Below, piece by piece: positions 36,116-51,680 of a stretch of 64,000 bases of DNA. Origin of the DNA: CALEMW01 sp035447065 (lineage in GTDB: Bacteria; Krumholzibacteriota; Krumholzibacteriia; LZORAL124-64-63); the NCBI GenBank assembly GCA_035447065.1, contig DAOTGJ010000001.1, forward strand, positions 153,493 through 217,492. Direction: 5' to 3'. Position 1 is the first letter of the stretch. Every line of letters begins with the position of its first letter. The position numbers and the translations under genes are program-made. The notes beneath the pieces are model-generated. The model searched no databases and had not been told where the DNA came from. It saw only the letters and a list, made by a program, of their open reading frames with translations.

Positions 36116-36247
36116 GCTGGGCCTCCCGCGGAAGGACAGGACAGGAAAGAGCGCGGCGGGTGCCGCGGCGACCGCCTCCAAATGTGGCAGGGATCAGGGG
36201 GTGTTCGCAAGGGATTCCTGGGGATCCGGAGTTCTCCGGTAGGGGAA

Positions 36248-36841
36248 TCAGGCGGGCAGCACGTAGCCCAGATGATGCTTCTGCAGGATCATCGCCGCCG
36301 CCCGCGCGTCGTCCACGGCGCGGTGCAGGGACAGCTTGCCGAGATCCACGCCCATCTTCTCGAGGATGGTCTCCAGGCGCTGGCCGCTGGTGCGCTCGTG
36401 GTGCTCGGCGAGCCAGACCGTGGCCACGGCCCGGAGGTCGAAGGCCCCGCCGGCGATGTGGGCGCGGAAGTCAAGGCCCACGGCGTCGCACTCGCGGCGC
36501 AGCAGCGGGATGTCGTAGTAGGCGCCGAAGGCGCCGATGATCGCCTTGTTGCGGTGCCCGTACCACTCGAAGAACCGCCGGCCGACCTCCACGAACGGCG
36601 CCGCCCCGGCCACCATCTCCGGCGTGATGGACGTGAGCTGCGTGATGAAGGGCGTCACGGGATACTCGTGGGGCCGCACCAGCTCGCTGAAGGTGTCCAC
36701 CACCTCCAGGCTGCGGCGGTCCACGCGCACGGCGCCGATCTCGATGATGTTGCTGCGCTCGACGGAGTTGTTCCCGCCCTCGTCGGATTCGGGGCAGGTG
36801 GCCTCCAGGTCGATGATCACGATGTCGGTGCTGTAGCGCAT
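36248..36841 (-). CDS. DEDDh 3'-5' exonuclease (ERI1/KapD-like)
   Basis: 197 aa. The DEDDh residues are visible: D11 and E13 (IIDLEATCP), the Asp of AYYDIPLL, and His plus Asp of HRAVDDARAA. The CPESDEG and NIIEIGAV context fits the ERI1/KapD exonuclease group acting on RNA or DNA ends. It stands alone between the transketolase gene and the copper ATPase gene. Confidence 0.9.
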   Translation of the reverse strand: MRYSTDIVIIDLEATCPESDEGGNNSVERSNIIEIGAVRVDRRSLEVVDTFSELVRPHEYPVTPFITQLTSITPEMVAGAAPFVEVGRRFFEWYGHRNKAIIGAFGAYYDIPLLRRECDAVGLDFRAHIAGGAFDLRAVATVWLAEHHERTSGQRLETILEKMGVDLGKLSLHRAVDDARAAAMILQKHHLGYVLPA

Positions 36842-36911
36842 GGGGCCTCCGGGGTTGAGGCCCCAACCTAGCGCGTGCCGGGGCTCTGGGCAATCCCGGC
36901 CGTGAAGAGGG

Positions 36912-39302
<2,391 letters not shown>

Positions 39303-39373
39303 AGGATTCCTCCCCGCGCTTGCGATTCTTGCTGGCGGAGCGGGCCGGGAGGCCCGGGCTCCGCATTCTCTCA

Positions 39374-40129
39374 TCATAGCCTCAACCAGACGCTGACCGC
39401 GACGCTGCCGTGCTGGCCGCCTCCGGTCGTGCTGGCCGCATAGAGCGCGGTCAGGGACACGTCCGGCGAAACCACGCTCCCCAGGCCGAGCGACCATTCC
39501 CCGTAGGGCGGTTCGCCGGGCGCCAGGGAAGACGCCCGTCCGTAGCCGGCCAGGGGGTAGAGCCTGGCGCCCGGCCGGGCATAGCTGAGGAACGAGGAGA
39601 CGCTGGTCATCCCATCCTCTCCGTACCCGGACGGGCCTCCCAGGTGGAGGCGCCCGATCTCGGTCAGGAGCGTGGCCCGGCCGAGCCTGAACGTCGTGAA
39701 CAGGCTGCCGCCCCAGTCGAACGCTCCGGAGCCGGTGACGCCGAAGTCGGTCTGCAGCGGGATCTTGCCCTTCAAACGCAGCCAGGCGGTGGCGGAAGCA
39801 CCGTCCGCTCGCGTCGTCCAGATCCGCCGGCCCGCGCTCAGGTAGGCCGAACCGAACCCGGAATCGCCGGGAAGCGCGAGTGCGCCGCCGTCATCCCGCC
39901 AGTGCAGCCAGCTCAGGCTGGCGCGCAGGTCCCAGTCGCGGGAGCGCAGGCCCAGCGCCGTGTACGAGGCGACCTGGCGGCCGCGGACCCCGCCGTCGTC
40001 CCGCGGGGTGACCCGAACCGTCTGGGTGGCGGAGACCACCCGCGGCGCGGCCGAGGCGCCTGCCGGCGCTCCCGGCCCCGCGAGGGCGGCGGCCACCAGG
40101 AACGCCCAGGAGGCGGCGAACCTTCTCAT
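39374..40129 (-). CDS. Small outer-membrane beta-barrel protein of the metal operon
   Basis: 251 aa. A signal peptide (ending near ASAAP) is followed by alternating strands (SLSWLHW, SATAWLRLKGKIPLQTDF, SVAVSVWLRL) ending in a C-terminal Leu-Arg-Leu strand, like a small barrel. The specific family is not recognised. ATG 40129 has GAGG 6 nt upstream; a TTG at 40141 is the alternative. It lies between the Met/His-rich gene and the copper ATPase gene, so a role in metal efflux or permeability is likely. Confidence 0.7.
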   Translation of the reverse strand: MRRFAASWAFLVAAALAGPGAPAGASAAPRVVSATQTVRVTPRDDGGVRGRQVASYTALGLRSRDWDLRASLSWLHWRDDGGALALPGDSGFGSAYLSAGRRIWTTRADGASATAWLRLKGKIPLQTDFGVTGSGAFDWGGSLFTTFRLGRATLLTEIGRLHLGGPSGYGEDGMTSVSSFLSYARPGARLYPLAGYGRASSLAPGEPPYGEWSLGLGSVVSPDVSLTALYAASTTGGGQHGSVAVSVWLRL

Positions 40130-40137
40130 GTCGGTCC

Positions 40138-40638
40138 TCAATGCCGATGGGCGTCGTGCCCGGAGGCGTCGGCAGGGTGCTCGGCCGGAGCCATCGTCGC
40201 CATCATCCCGCGTCCGGCCTGCATCATGCGGTCGAGATGATCCGCCATCTGGTTCATGCGTTCCATGGCGGCGGCGTCGCCCCGGACCGACTCGTCGTCC
40301 ATGGTGTTCCGGAGATGCCCGAACATCGATTCCATGGCCTGCAGCATCCTGTCCATGTCCTGCGAGATCCCCTGCATCATCTCGTCATGGAGGCCCTGGT
40401 GGTCCTGGCCGAGCATCGCAGCCCGGTCGCCGTGCATCTGCTGCATCATCTCGTTCATCTGGTCCATCATCACGGACATGTGGCCCATCTGCTCTCCGTG
40501 CATCCCGGCCATGTCCATGGCCTCGCCCGGGCCGTTCTGGGCGTGCTGGTGTTCGTGCATCCCGCCGTGCTGGGCCAGGACCGGCCCCGCGGCGAGGAAC
40601 AGGCCGATCGTCAGGCAGGTCAGAGTTTTGGTGAACAT
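40138..40638 (-). CDS. Periplasmic Met/His-rich copper-binding protein
   Basis: 166 aa. After a signal peptide (ending VLAQ) nearly the whole protein is rich in Met and His, with MHEHQH, MDMAGMHGEQMGHMSVMMDQM and a HDAHRH tail. It looks like a helical metal sponge that binds Cu(I)/Cu(II) in the periplasm. The start follows AGGAGAGAG. It is second gene of the operon; its stop lies 8 bp before the barrel's ATG. Confidence 0.8.
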   Translation of the reverse strand: MFTKTLTCLTIGLFLAAGPVLAQHGGMHEHQHAQNGPGEAMDMAGMHGEQMGHMSVMMDQMNEMMQQMHGDRAAMLGQDHQGLHDEMMQGISQDMDRMLQAMESMFGHLRNTMDDESVRGDAAAMERMNQMADHLDRMMQAGRGMMATMAPAEHPADASGHDAHRH

Positions 40639-40667
40639 GGCTCTCTCCTCTTTCTGGCGAAGCGCGG

Positions 40668-41159
40668 TCACTCCGGGGGGCCGGCGGATTCCGGCCGTTC
40701 CACGAACACACCGCAACGGAACATCTGGGAACCGTAGTAGGGGTTCTCGATCGCGTCCGCGGCCTGAAGCCAGTGCTTCTCGGCCATCGGGCAGTACGCG
40801 ACCTTCAACCCGTCCGCAGGGATCAGGGCCTCATCCTCCAGGAGCAGCAGGCTGAGATCGCCGAAGCAGCGACGGGCCTCGCCGAGATCCTGGGATCGGG
40901 CCAGCCGGTTCGCTGCCGCGGCGATCGCAGTTCCGTTGTGGTCCGTCGGAGCCGCGGCTTCGGCCAGTGCGCCGAAGGCGGCGGCGTGGCCGGAAACGCC
41001 ATCGAGCGAATCGTGTGCCAGGGCCGACTGGATGGCGAGGTAGTGCCGGACCGCCTCCGCTCCGGCGGAGTCGTCCGTACCGGTGGTGGCCGAGGCGAAG
41101 ACAGGGATCAGGGCCGCGGCGGTCATCAGCATTCCGAGTGTCAATTTGCGGTGCTTCAA
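40668..41159 (-). CDS. DUF3347-domain periplasmic protein (TTG start)
   Basis: 163 aa from TTG, with AAGGAG 7 nt upstream. A signal peptide precedes a helical domain ending with YCPMAEKHW...NPYYGSQMFRCG. The same pattern is fused to the C-terminus of the CusB-like adaptor in this island (FHCPMARDG...NPYYGAMMLRCG), so the two are paralogous domains. The conserved Cys, Met and His suggest copper binding. It is the first gene of the minus-strand operon behind a near-consensus sigma54 promoter. Confidence 0.85.
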   Translation of the reverse strand: MKHRKLTLGMLMTAAALIPVFASATTGTDDSAGAEAVRHYLAIQSALAHDSLDGVSGHAAAFGALAEAAAPTDHNGTAIAAAANRLARSQDLGEARRCFGDLSLLLLEDEALIPADGLKVAYCPMAEKHWLQAADAIENPYYGSQMFRCGVFVERPESAGPPE

Positions 41160-41210
41160 CGGGGGTCTCCTTGTCTCGATGGAAACGGGGGCTTGGGGAC
41201 GATCGTGCAT

Positions 41211-41226
41211 GGCAATGTTCGTGCCT
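41211..41226 (-). promoter_or_regulatory. Sigma54 promoter for the minus-strand copper operon
   Basis: On the minus strand: AGGCACGAACATTGCC, with GG-N10-GC spacing exact and GGCACG-N4-TTGC fully matched. The start codon lies 52 bp downstream. Confidence 0.75.
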
Positions 41227-41280
41227 CCACATAACTGATTGTATTGCAATATGTTGGAGCTCTGGCGCTCGGGTCGGATA

Positions 41281-41434
41281 GAGAATATTCTCTGAAACCG
41301 GGAAGAGTCCGGCGAATAGTCTCCGGAATGGGAGGCCTGTTCCGGCTCGGATTCGGTCCAAACCCCGGAGCGGGCCAGCAGGCGTGGGCAAGGATTGGAG
41401 ACTATTCTCCGCAACGAACTGGGGAATATTCTAC
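41281..41434. promoter_or_regulatory. Array of four GAGAATATTCTC-like sites between divergent operons
   Basis: The sites are: perfect palindrome AGAGAATATTCTCT centred at 41286/41287; GAATAGTCTCC at 41314-41324; GGAGACTATTCTCC at 41397-41410; and GGGGAATATTCTAC at 41421-41434. All share the core GA-(A/C)-TATTC or its reverse. They sit about 55-225 bp upstream of both sigma54 promoters, the usual enhancer position for NtrC-type activators. The rest of 41160-41577 holds no gene. Confidence 0.6.
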
Positions 41435-41507
41435 ATTCCAGGCCTGCCGCCTGGATCTGGTGTATTCTATCTTGTTGAAATTCATAGAGATATGCTTTCC
41501 TTGGTGG

Positions 41508-41525
41508 TTGGCGCAATCCCTGCTA
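41508..41525 (+). promoter_or_regulatory. Sigma54 promoter for the CusC/B/A-like operon
   Basis: TTGGCGCAATCCCTGCTA has GG (41510-41511) and GC (41522-41523) exactly 10 nt apart. It is weaker than the minus-strand promoter but well placed, 53 bp before the ATG. Confidence 0.6.
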
Positions 41526-41577
41526 GCGCCATCGGGTCCGACGGCCTCTCAACTTCTGCCAAAGGTGGCTCGGAAAC

Positions 41578-42936
41578 ATGAACGCAGACATTTCCAGCAG
41601 GATCGTGTTCGTGGGCGTCCTGCTTGCGCTGGGGGCCTCCGGGTCCGCGGCTGCTGTCGGAATGCCGGCGGATGTCGAACCGCGGTCCGCGACGGAAACC
41701 GGTCGGGCCGAGCGTCCGGGTATCGCGTCGGATCCGGAGGGCGCCGACGGTTCCTTGTCGGTGCTCCTGGACCGCGCCCTGAGCCGGAACCAGGAGATCA
41801 AGGCGCAGGCTGCGCGCCACCGGGCCTCCCTGGCCGCCGAGCCGCAGGCCCGGTCCCTGCCCGATGCCAGGCTGACCCTCACCGAGCAGTTCCGGCCGGT
41901 CGAGACCCGGGTCGGCCCCCAGCGTCGAGCCATCGCGCTGAGCCAGTCGTTTCCCTGGTTCGGCACCCTGGGACGGGCGGGCGACGTGCAGAGGGCCCGT
42001 GCCGAGGCCGCGCAGCGGGATGTCGACCAAACGATCCTGGACGTGGTGCAGGGGGTACGACACGACCACGCCGAATTGGCCTACCTGGAACGGGAACTGG
42101 AGATCACGCACCGCCACGCCGAACTGCTGGCCCGCTGGGAGGAGGCAGCGACGGCGGGCTATGCGACGGGCCGCGTGAGGTACGCCGATCTGGTCAAGGT
42201 CCAGGTCGAGGTCGGGCTGCTGAACGACCGGCTCGTCGGGCTTGCGGAACGGCGCCGGCCGTTGCAGGCCGCGTTGAACGCCTGGTCGGACGATCCGGCG
42301 GACCGACCGGTGCGGGCCGAGCTGGACAGCGTTCTCCCCGAACTGGATCTCAGCACCGAAACGGCTTCGCCCCTGCTGCGGCAACGGAATCCGTCGTTGG
42401 CGCGCTGGGAGGCGATGGCCGACAGCTATGCCGCCGGCGCGGCCCTGGCCCGGGCCCGGGGGAAGCCGGCGCTGACGCTCGGCCTCAACTACATCCAGGT
42501 GGATCCGACCTCGATGCAGAACGTGCAGGACAGCGGTCGCGACGCATTCTCGGTGTCTCTGGGCATGAGCCTGCCGCTCTGGCGCTCACGCTACGATGCC
42601 GCCGTGGCGGAAGCCGCAGAGGGCCGATCCGCCGCCCTCGCCTCGCGGTCGCAACGCTCCGCCGAACTGACGGCGAGGCTCGAACGTGCGATCTACGAGG
42701 TCCGGGACGCCCGCCGGCGCTATGAACTCCAGCGCACGACTCTGATTCCCAAGGCCCGGCAGGCCATGACGGCCGCCCGCACAGCCTACGAGGCGGGGGC
42801 GTCCGGGCTGCTCGACCTGATCGACTCGGAGCGCGTCCTGCTGGAATTCCAGCTCACGGGCGCACGTGCCCTCGCCGATTTCTGGATCGCCCTGGCGACC
42901 GTCGAAAACCTGACCGCCACATCGTGGACGCGATGA
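41578..42936 (+). CDS. TolC/CusC-like outer-membrane efflux protein
   Basis: 452 aa. An N-terminal signal peptide is followed by two OEP repeats of long helices, with SLPDARLTLTEQF, SQSFPWFGTLGRAGDVQRARAEA and the C-terminal AYEAGASGLLDLIDSERVLLEFQ. It forms the outer-membrane exit duct of a tripartite metal pump with the next two genes. It is the first gene of the plus-strand metal operon, 53 bp from the sigma54-type promoter. Confidence 0.92.
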   Translation: MNADISSRIVFVGVLLALGASGSAAAVGMPADVEPRSATETGRAERPGIASDPEGADGSLSVLLDRALSRNQEIKAQAARHRASLAAEPQARSLPDARLTLTEQFRPVETRVGPQRRAIALSQSFPWFGTLGRAGDVQRARAEAAQRDVDQTILDVVQGVRHDHAELAYLERELEITHRHAELLARWEEAATAGYATGRVRYADLVKVQVEVGLLNDRLVGLAERRRPLQAALNAWSDDPADRPVRAELDSVLPELDLSTETASPLLRQRNPSLARWEAMADSYAAGAALARARGKPALTLGLNYIQVDPTSMQNVQDSGRDAFSVSLGMSLPLWRSRYDAAVAEAAEGRSAALASRSQRSAELTARLERAIYEVRDARRRYELQRTTLIPKARQAMTAARTAYEAGASGLLDLIDSERVLLEFQLTGARALADFWIALATVENLTATSWTR

Positions 42937-42969
42937 GACGGCGGACCCAGCCAACCGGAGGCCGACCCG

Positions 42970-44771
42970 ATGCGTAGATTCCTGATCCCCGTGCTCCTCG
43001 TCCTCGTGTTCGCCCTGGGTCTGCTCCTCGGCGGGCGCGGCACCGACGCGCCTCACGCCGTATCCGATGCGTCGGATGCGGAACCCACGATCTGGACCTG
43101 CTCGATGCACCCTCAGATCCGGCTCCCCGAGCCCGGGCAGTGCCCGATCTGCTTCATGGACCTCATTCCGCTGGTCCAGGGGGCCGACGAGGATCTCGGC
43201 CCGCGGACCCTGGTGCTGAGCGCCGCGGCGGCTGCCCTGGCCGAGATCAGGACGGCTCCCGTCGAGACCGCCACGACGGAGTCGGCCGTGCCGGTGCGCC
43301 TGATCGGCAAGGTGATCTACGACGAGACGAGCTACCGGACGATCACGGCCTGGGTCGCAGGCCGCATCGACACCCTGCTGGTCAACGCCACGGGCATGAA
43401 CGTCCGGGCGGGGCAGGGGATGGCTTCCCTCTACAGCCCGGATCTCTACGCGGCCCAGGTGGAGCTGCTGGACGCGGCGAGGACCGCCGCAGCGTTGGCC
43501 GACGGCCCCGATGCGGCGATGGCGCGGTCGGCGCGGCAGACCGTCGAGGCCGCGCGCCGCCGTTTGACGCTCTGGGGCCTTTCCGCGGCCCAGGTGCGTG
43601 AGATCGAACGTTCGGGCGCGGCCCGCGAGCATGTCCGCATCCCGGCGCCACAGGGGGGCGTGGTGGTCCACATGGAAGCCTCGGAGGGCATGTACGTGCA
43701 GCCGGGCTCGAAGCTCTACACCGTGGCGGACCTGAGGCGCGTGTGGGTGTCGCTGGACGCCTACGAATCCGATCTCGCCTGGCTTGCCGTGGGCCAGGAC
43801 GTGACGTTCCGCGTGGCCGCGCTGCCGGACCGGACGTTCACCGGCCGTGTGGTCTTCATCGATCCGGTCCTGGACAAGCGCACCCGCACGGCGGGCGTGC
43901 GGCTCGAGGTGGACAATCCCGACGGAGGGCTGCGCCCGGGCATGTTCGTCACCGCCACGGCGAACTCGGGCTTCGCCGCCCTCTCGGCCGGCCGGGGGCA
44001 GGGCGGCCCCGTCCTGACGATCCCGGCCACGGCGCCGTTGCTGACCGGCAAGCGGGCCGTGGTCTACGTCAAGATCCCCGGCAAGGAGAAGCCCACCTTC
44101 GAGGGGCGCGAGGTGGTCCTGGGCCCGCGTCTGGGAGATCGCTACGTGGTGGCATCCGGACTGAACGAAGGCGAGCAGGTGGTCAGCCGGGGAGCCTTCA
44201 AGCTGGATAGCGCGCTGCAGATCCAGGCCCGCCCCAGCATGATGAGCCCGCCGGAAGCCGCGGCCTCGGCGGGCGCCGGCCCGTCGGATCCCCTCGACGA
44301 CGTTCCCGCCGCGTTCCTGCACGAACTCCGACCGGTCCTGGACGGCTACCTCGGGCTGCAGGCCGCGCTGGCCGCCGATGATGGTGCGGGCGCCCGCGTG
44401 GCCGTCGCGGCCGTCCGCGATGCGATCGCCGCCGTGGACATGGACGCCGCCGGTCCCGCCCACGCGGCCTGGATGCGCGACGCCGCAGCCCTCGGCGAGG
44501 TGCTCGCGCCGATGGACGCTGCCGATTCCATCGAAGCGACGCGCTCCGGCATCCAGGACCTGACGGCGCATCTGTGGAATGCCCTGGTCCGTTACGGGTA
44601 CGAGGACGGGCGGACCGTCCGGCGCTTCCATTGCCCCATGGCGCGCGACGGCGTCGGCGGCGACTGGATCCAGCTCGAGCCGGAGACCGCGAATCCCTAC
44701 TACGGCGCGATGATGCTGCGCTGCGGCAGCGAGACCGCGGTGCTCCAGCCCGCCGCGAAGGAGGAGGAGCG

Positions 44772-44775
<4 letters not shown>
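42970..44775 (+). CDS. CusB-like periplasmic adaptor with N-terminal metal-binding and C-terminal DUF3347 domains
   Basis: 601 aa. A signal anchor (4-22) is followed by a heavy-metal-binding domain (C44, H47, C58, C61 in CSMHPQI...CPIC). The membrane-fusion core follows, with GRIDTLLVNATGMNVRAGQ and APQGGVVVHMEASEGMYVQPGSKLY. After about residue 440 there is an extra DUF3347 domain ending CPMARDG...NPYYGAMMLRCG. It links the inner and outer membrane parts and probably delivers periplasmic copper or silver. The stop overlaps the CusA-like ATG (ATGA). Confidence 0.92.
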
Positions 44776-48605
<3,830 letters not shown>

Positions 48606-48606
48606 G

Positions 48607-49713
48607 ATGACGGCGAAGATGGGATCTGCCCGGGCACGCACGATCGGAACGGCGAGGATGACTCCGCTCTTGGGACGATACGCACCGGTCGCCCTGCTCG
48701 TGCTGCTGGTCACCCTGCTGCACTACAACACGGGCATGCACCTGCACAGCGCCCACGGCATCTACCGCCGCCTCTACTACTTCCCGATCATCCTGGCGGC
48801 CTTCCGCGGGGGCTGGCCCGCCGGCCTGGTCACGGCGCTGGCCTGCATCGCCGCGTACCTGCCGCACGCCATGGGGCACGTGGGCCACGATCCCGGCACG
48901 CCCCTGGAGAAGACGCTCGAGATGATCCTCTACGTGGCGGTCGGGCTGGTCTGCGGTCTGCTGGTCACTCGCCGCGAACGCATCCTCGGCGAATTGGAGC
49001 GCACCCTCGTCGAGAAGTCGCGCATGGAGGCCGAGATGCTCCGCCAGGCGCGCATGGCCGCGGTGGGGCGGCTCAGCGCGGGACTGGCCCACGAGATCCG
49101 CAACCCCCTGGCCTCCATCAAGGGGGCCGCGGAGATCCTCTCCGACGACGCTGCACCGGGCGACCCCAAGGCCCGGCTGCTGAAGATCCTGAAGGTGGAG
49201 GCCCTGCGCCTGAACGACGTGCTGACCCGCTTCCTGGAGTTCGCCCGCCCTGCGGACCGCCATCCACGCCGCTTCGACGCCGCGGCCGAGGCGCGCGAGG
49301 TGGTGGAGCTGCTGCGCCACCGCAACGACGCCACGCGCTGGACCGGCCCGGACGCCGGGGCGCCGGCCTGCCACCTGACCGGCGACCGCGAGCAGATCCG
49401 CCAGCTCCTGCTGAACCTGGCCCTCAATGCCGGCGAGGCCGCCGGCGACGGCGGTGCCGTGGCTGTGGACGTGCGCAACCGCGGCGGGGCGGTGGAGCTG
49501 GTGGTGGAGGACGACGGTCCCGGCTTCAGCCCCGAGTCGCTGCAGAACCTGGGCACCCCCTTCTTCACCACCAAGGACCACGGCACGGGGCTGGGGCTGG
49601 CCATCGGCCTGCGCATCGTGGAGGACCACGGCGGCTCGCTGCGCGCGGAACCCCGCGAGCCGCGCGGCGCCCGCGTGACCGTCACCCTGCCCCGCGGCGG
49701 AGAGGAGTCCTGA
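48607..49713 (+). CDS. Membrane sensor histidine kinase with His-rich sensor loops
   Basis: 368 aa as annotated; later ATGs at 48619 and 48658 are alternatives since no start has an ideal ribosome-binding site. Four or so transmembrane helices carry His/Met-rich loops (HYNTGMHLHSAHG, LPHAMGHVGHDPG), suggesting metal sensing. The HisKA H-box is GLAHEIRNPLAS with His162, and HATPase motifs are DDGPGFS and GTGLGLA. It lies 2 bp after the CusA-like gene and overlaps the regulator by one base; a ZraS/CusS-like role is inferred. Confidence 0.88.
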   Translation: MTAKMGSARARTIGTARMTPLLGRYAPVALLVLLVTLLHYNTGMHLHSAHGIYRRLYYFPIILAAFRGGWPAGLVTALACIAAYLPHAMGHVGHDPGTPLEKTLEMILYVAVGLVCGLLVTRRERILGELERTLVEKSRMEAEMLRQARMAAVGRLSAGLAHEIRNPLASIKGAAEILSDDAAPGDPKARLLKILKVEALRLNDVLTRFLEFARPADRHPRRFDAAAEAREVVELLRHRNDATRWTGPDAGAPACHLTGDREQIRQLLLNLALNAGEAAGDGGAVAVDVRNRGGAVELVVEDDGPGFSPESLQNLGTPFFTTKDHGTGLGLAIGLRIVEDHGGSLRAEPREPRGARVTVTLPRGGEES

Positions 49714-51098
49714 TGGCGCGCGTCCTGGTCATCGACGACGACCGCAGCCTGCGCGACGTCATGGGCTGGATCCTGAGCGACGCCGGCCACGAGGTGCTCA
49801 CCGCCGCCGACGGCGCCGAGGGCGTCCGCGTGTACGAGGCCGAGCGCCCGGACCTGGTGCTCACCGACGTGAAGATGCCGGTGCAGGACGGGCTGGACGT
49901 GCTGCGCCACGTGACCGCCGGCGGGGCCGAGGCCGCGCCGGTGATCGTGGTGTCGGCCTACGGAACGGTGGAGCAGGCCGTGGAGGCCATGAAGCTGGGC
50001 GCCTTCAGCTACGTGCTCAAGCCCTTCAACCGCGACGAGCTGCGCCTGACCGTGGAGCAGGCCCTGCGCGCCGGCGCCCTGGCGCGGGAGAACGCCGGCC
50101 TGCGCACCCTGCTGCGCCGCAGCACGGCGCGGCCCGCCCTGGTCTACGCCTCCGACCTCATGAAGCGCCTCATGGACCGCCTCGCCGCTGCCGCCGCCAG
50201 CGACGCCGCCGTGCTCATCGTCGGCGAGAGCGGCACGGGCAAGGAGCTCGTGGCCCGCGCCCTGCACGACCTCTCGCCGCGCTGGGACCATCCCTTCGTG
50301 CCGCTCAACTGCGGTGCCATCCCCGAGAACCTCATGGAGTCGGAGCTCTTCGGGCACGCCCGCGGCGCCTTCACAGGCGCCGTGGCCGCGCGCGAGGGAC
50401 GCCTGGCCCAGGCCGACGGCGGCACCCTGTTCCTGGACGAGATCGGCGAGCTGCCGACCACGCTTCAGCCCAAGCTGCTGCGCGTGCTGGAGACCCGCGC
50501 CTTCGAGGCCGTTGGGGAGAACCGCACGCGCAGCTCGGACTTCCGGCTGGTCAGCGCCACCAACCGCGACCTGGCCGCCGCCGTCGCCGACGGTGGCTTC
50601 CGAGAGGACCTGTACTACCGTGTGGGGATCGTGCCGTTGCAGGTGCCGTCCCTGCGGGAGCGCCCCGAGGACATCCCCCTGCTGTGGGAGCACTTCACCG
50701 AGCTGCACGGCGGCCGCCCGGGCGAACCCCCCGCCGACGTGCTGGAGCGCCTGCGCGGCCGGCCCTGGCGCGGCAACGTGCGCGAGCTGAAGAACCTGAA
50801 CCAGCGCGCGACCCTCCTGGCCGGCGACGGCCCCCTGGACCTGCGCGCGCTGGACGAGGCCCTGGCCATGGAGCCGACCCGGCCCTTCGCGCCGGCGGCG
50901 GGCGCGGGGCTCGGACCCGACGGCCTGCTGCACGGGCCCCTGCCCGAGGGCGGCCTCTCCCTGGTGGAGCTGGAGAAGCAGGTGGTGGCCCTGGCCCTGG
51001 CCCGCTGCGGCGGGAACAAGAGCCGGGCCGCGGACTTCCTGAGGATCCCGCGGCACGTGCTCGTGTACCGCATCCAGAAGTACGGACTGGAATCGTAG
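49713..51098 (+). CDS. NtrC-family sigma54 response regulator of the copper island
   Basis: 461 aa. Receiver domain with acidic VIDDD and phosphoacceptor D52 (LTDVKMP); AAA+ domain with GESGTGKE, GAFTGA and TLFLDEIGE; C-terminal Fis helix-turn-helix (RCGGNKSRAADFLRIPRHVLVYRI). It partners the preceding kinase. Sigma54-type promoters on both sides of 41281-41434 make it the likely activator of both metal operons, including its own. Confidence 0.92.
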   Translation: MARVLVIDDDRSLRDVMGWILSDAGHEVLTAADGAEGVRVYEAERPDLVLTDVKMPVQDGLDVLRHVTAGGAEAAPVIVVSAYGTVEQAVEAMKLGAFSYVLKPFNRDELRLTVEQALRAGALARENAGLRTLLRRSTARPALVYASDLMKRLMDRLAAAAASDAAVLIVGESGTGKELVARALHDLSPRWDHPFVPLNCGAIPENLMESELFGHARGAFTGAVAAREGRLAQADGGTLFLDEIGELPTTLQPKLLRVLETRAFEAVGENRTRSSDFRLVSATNRDLAAAVADGGFREDLYYRVGIVPLQVPSLRERPEDIPLLWEHFTELHGGRPGEPPADVLERLRGRPWRGNVRELKNLNQRATLLAGDGPLDLRALDEALAMEPTRPFAPAAGAGLGPDGLLHGPLPEGGLSLVELEKQVVALALARCGGNKSRAADFLRIPRHVLVYRIQKYGLES

Positions 51099-51113
51099 GC
51101 CGCGATCTTCCAT

Positions 51114-51131
51114 AATCGTAGGTTCACGATT
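51114..51131. promoter_or_regulatory. Inverted repeat ahead of the carbamoyltransferase cluster
   Basis: AATCGT and ACGATT flank 6 nt, 16 bp after the regulator's stop and 36 bp before the next GTG. It could be an operator or part of a promoter (CATAAT at 51111-51116). Confidence 0.3.
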
Positions 51132-51167
51132 CAGCGGGCCCGCCGCCGTGCGGGCCGGGAGGTCGAC

Positions 51168-51680
51168 GTGTCCGATCGCGTTCTCGCCACGGTCTGGAAC
51201 TGGCGCGAGCCCCGGGCCGCCCGCGCGGGCGGCTCGCCGCGACGTCGCGGCCTGATCCAGGCGGCCGTGCTGCTGGCCGTGGCCGTGGTCTTCCGCTGGG
51301 GCCTGGGCCATGCCCTGCCCGCCTTGATCGCCGGCGGCCTGGCCGCCGTGGTGCTGGTGACCTCCCAGGCGATCCCCGCAGCCTTCGCCGCCATCGAGGG
51401 CTTCGGCCGCCGCCTGGGCGTCTGGGTGGGCGCGGCGCTCACCTGGCTGCTGCTGGTGCCGGTGTGGCTGCTGATCTTCGTGCCGGGCGGCCTGGCGCTG
51501 CGCCTCCAGGGCCGCGACCCCCTGCACCGCTCCCTGCGTCCGGTCCACCTGACCTACTGGATCCCGCGCCGCCGCCGCCCCGCCCGCGAGGACTACGCGC
51601 GCCAGTTCCTGGTGGAGGACCGCGAGGCCCGCCACCTGGAGCGTCCGGTGGACGCCGCGAAGCGGGAGGACGCCCGATGA
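51168..51680 (+). CDS. SxtJ-like membrane protein
   Basis: 170 aa from a GTG preceded by GGGAGG. Three to four transmembrane helices are followed by a C-terminal segment RLQGRDPLHRSLRPVHLTYW, typical of SxtJ-family proteins found beside carbamoyltransferases. The precise role is unknown. Its stop overlaps the carbamoyltransferase ATG. Confidence 0.78.
   Translation: MSDRVLATVWNWREPRAARAGGSPRRRGLIQAAVLLAVAVVFRWGLGHALPALIAGGLAAVVLVTSQAIPAAFAAIEGFGRRLGVWVGAALTWLLLVPVWLLIFVPGGLALRLQGRDPLHRSLRPVHLTYWIPRRRRPAREDYARQFLVEDREARHLERPVDAAKREDAR

Noticed and set aside
36227..36240. Palindrome CCGGAGTTCTCCGG between exonuclease and transketolase genes
   Set aside because: Only 6-bp arms, no T-run and no promoter context; could be chance in GC-rich DNA.
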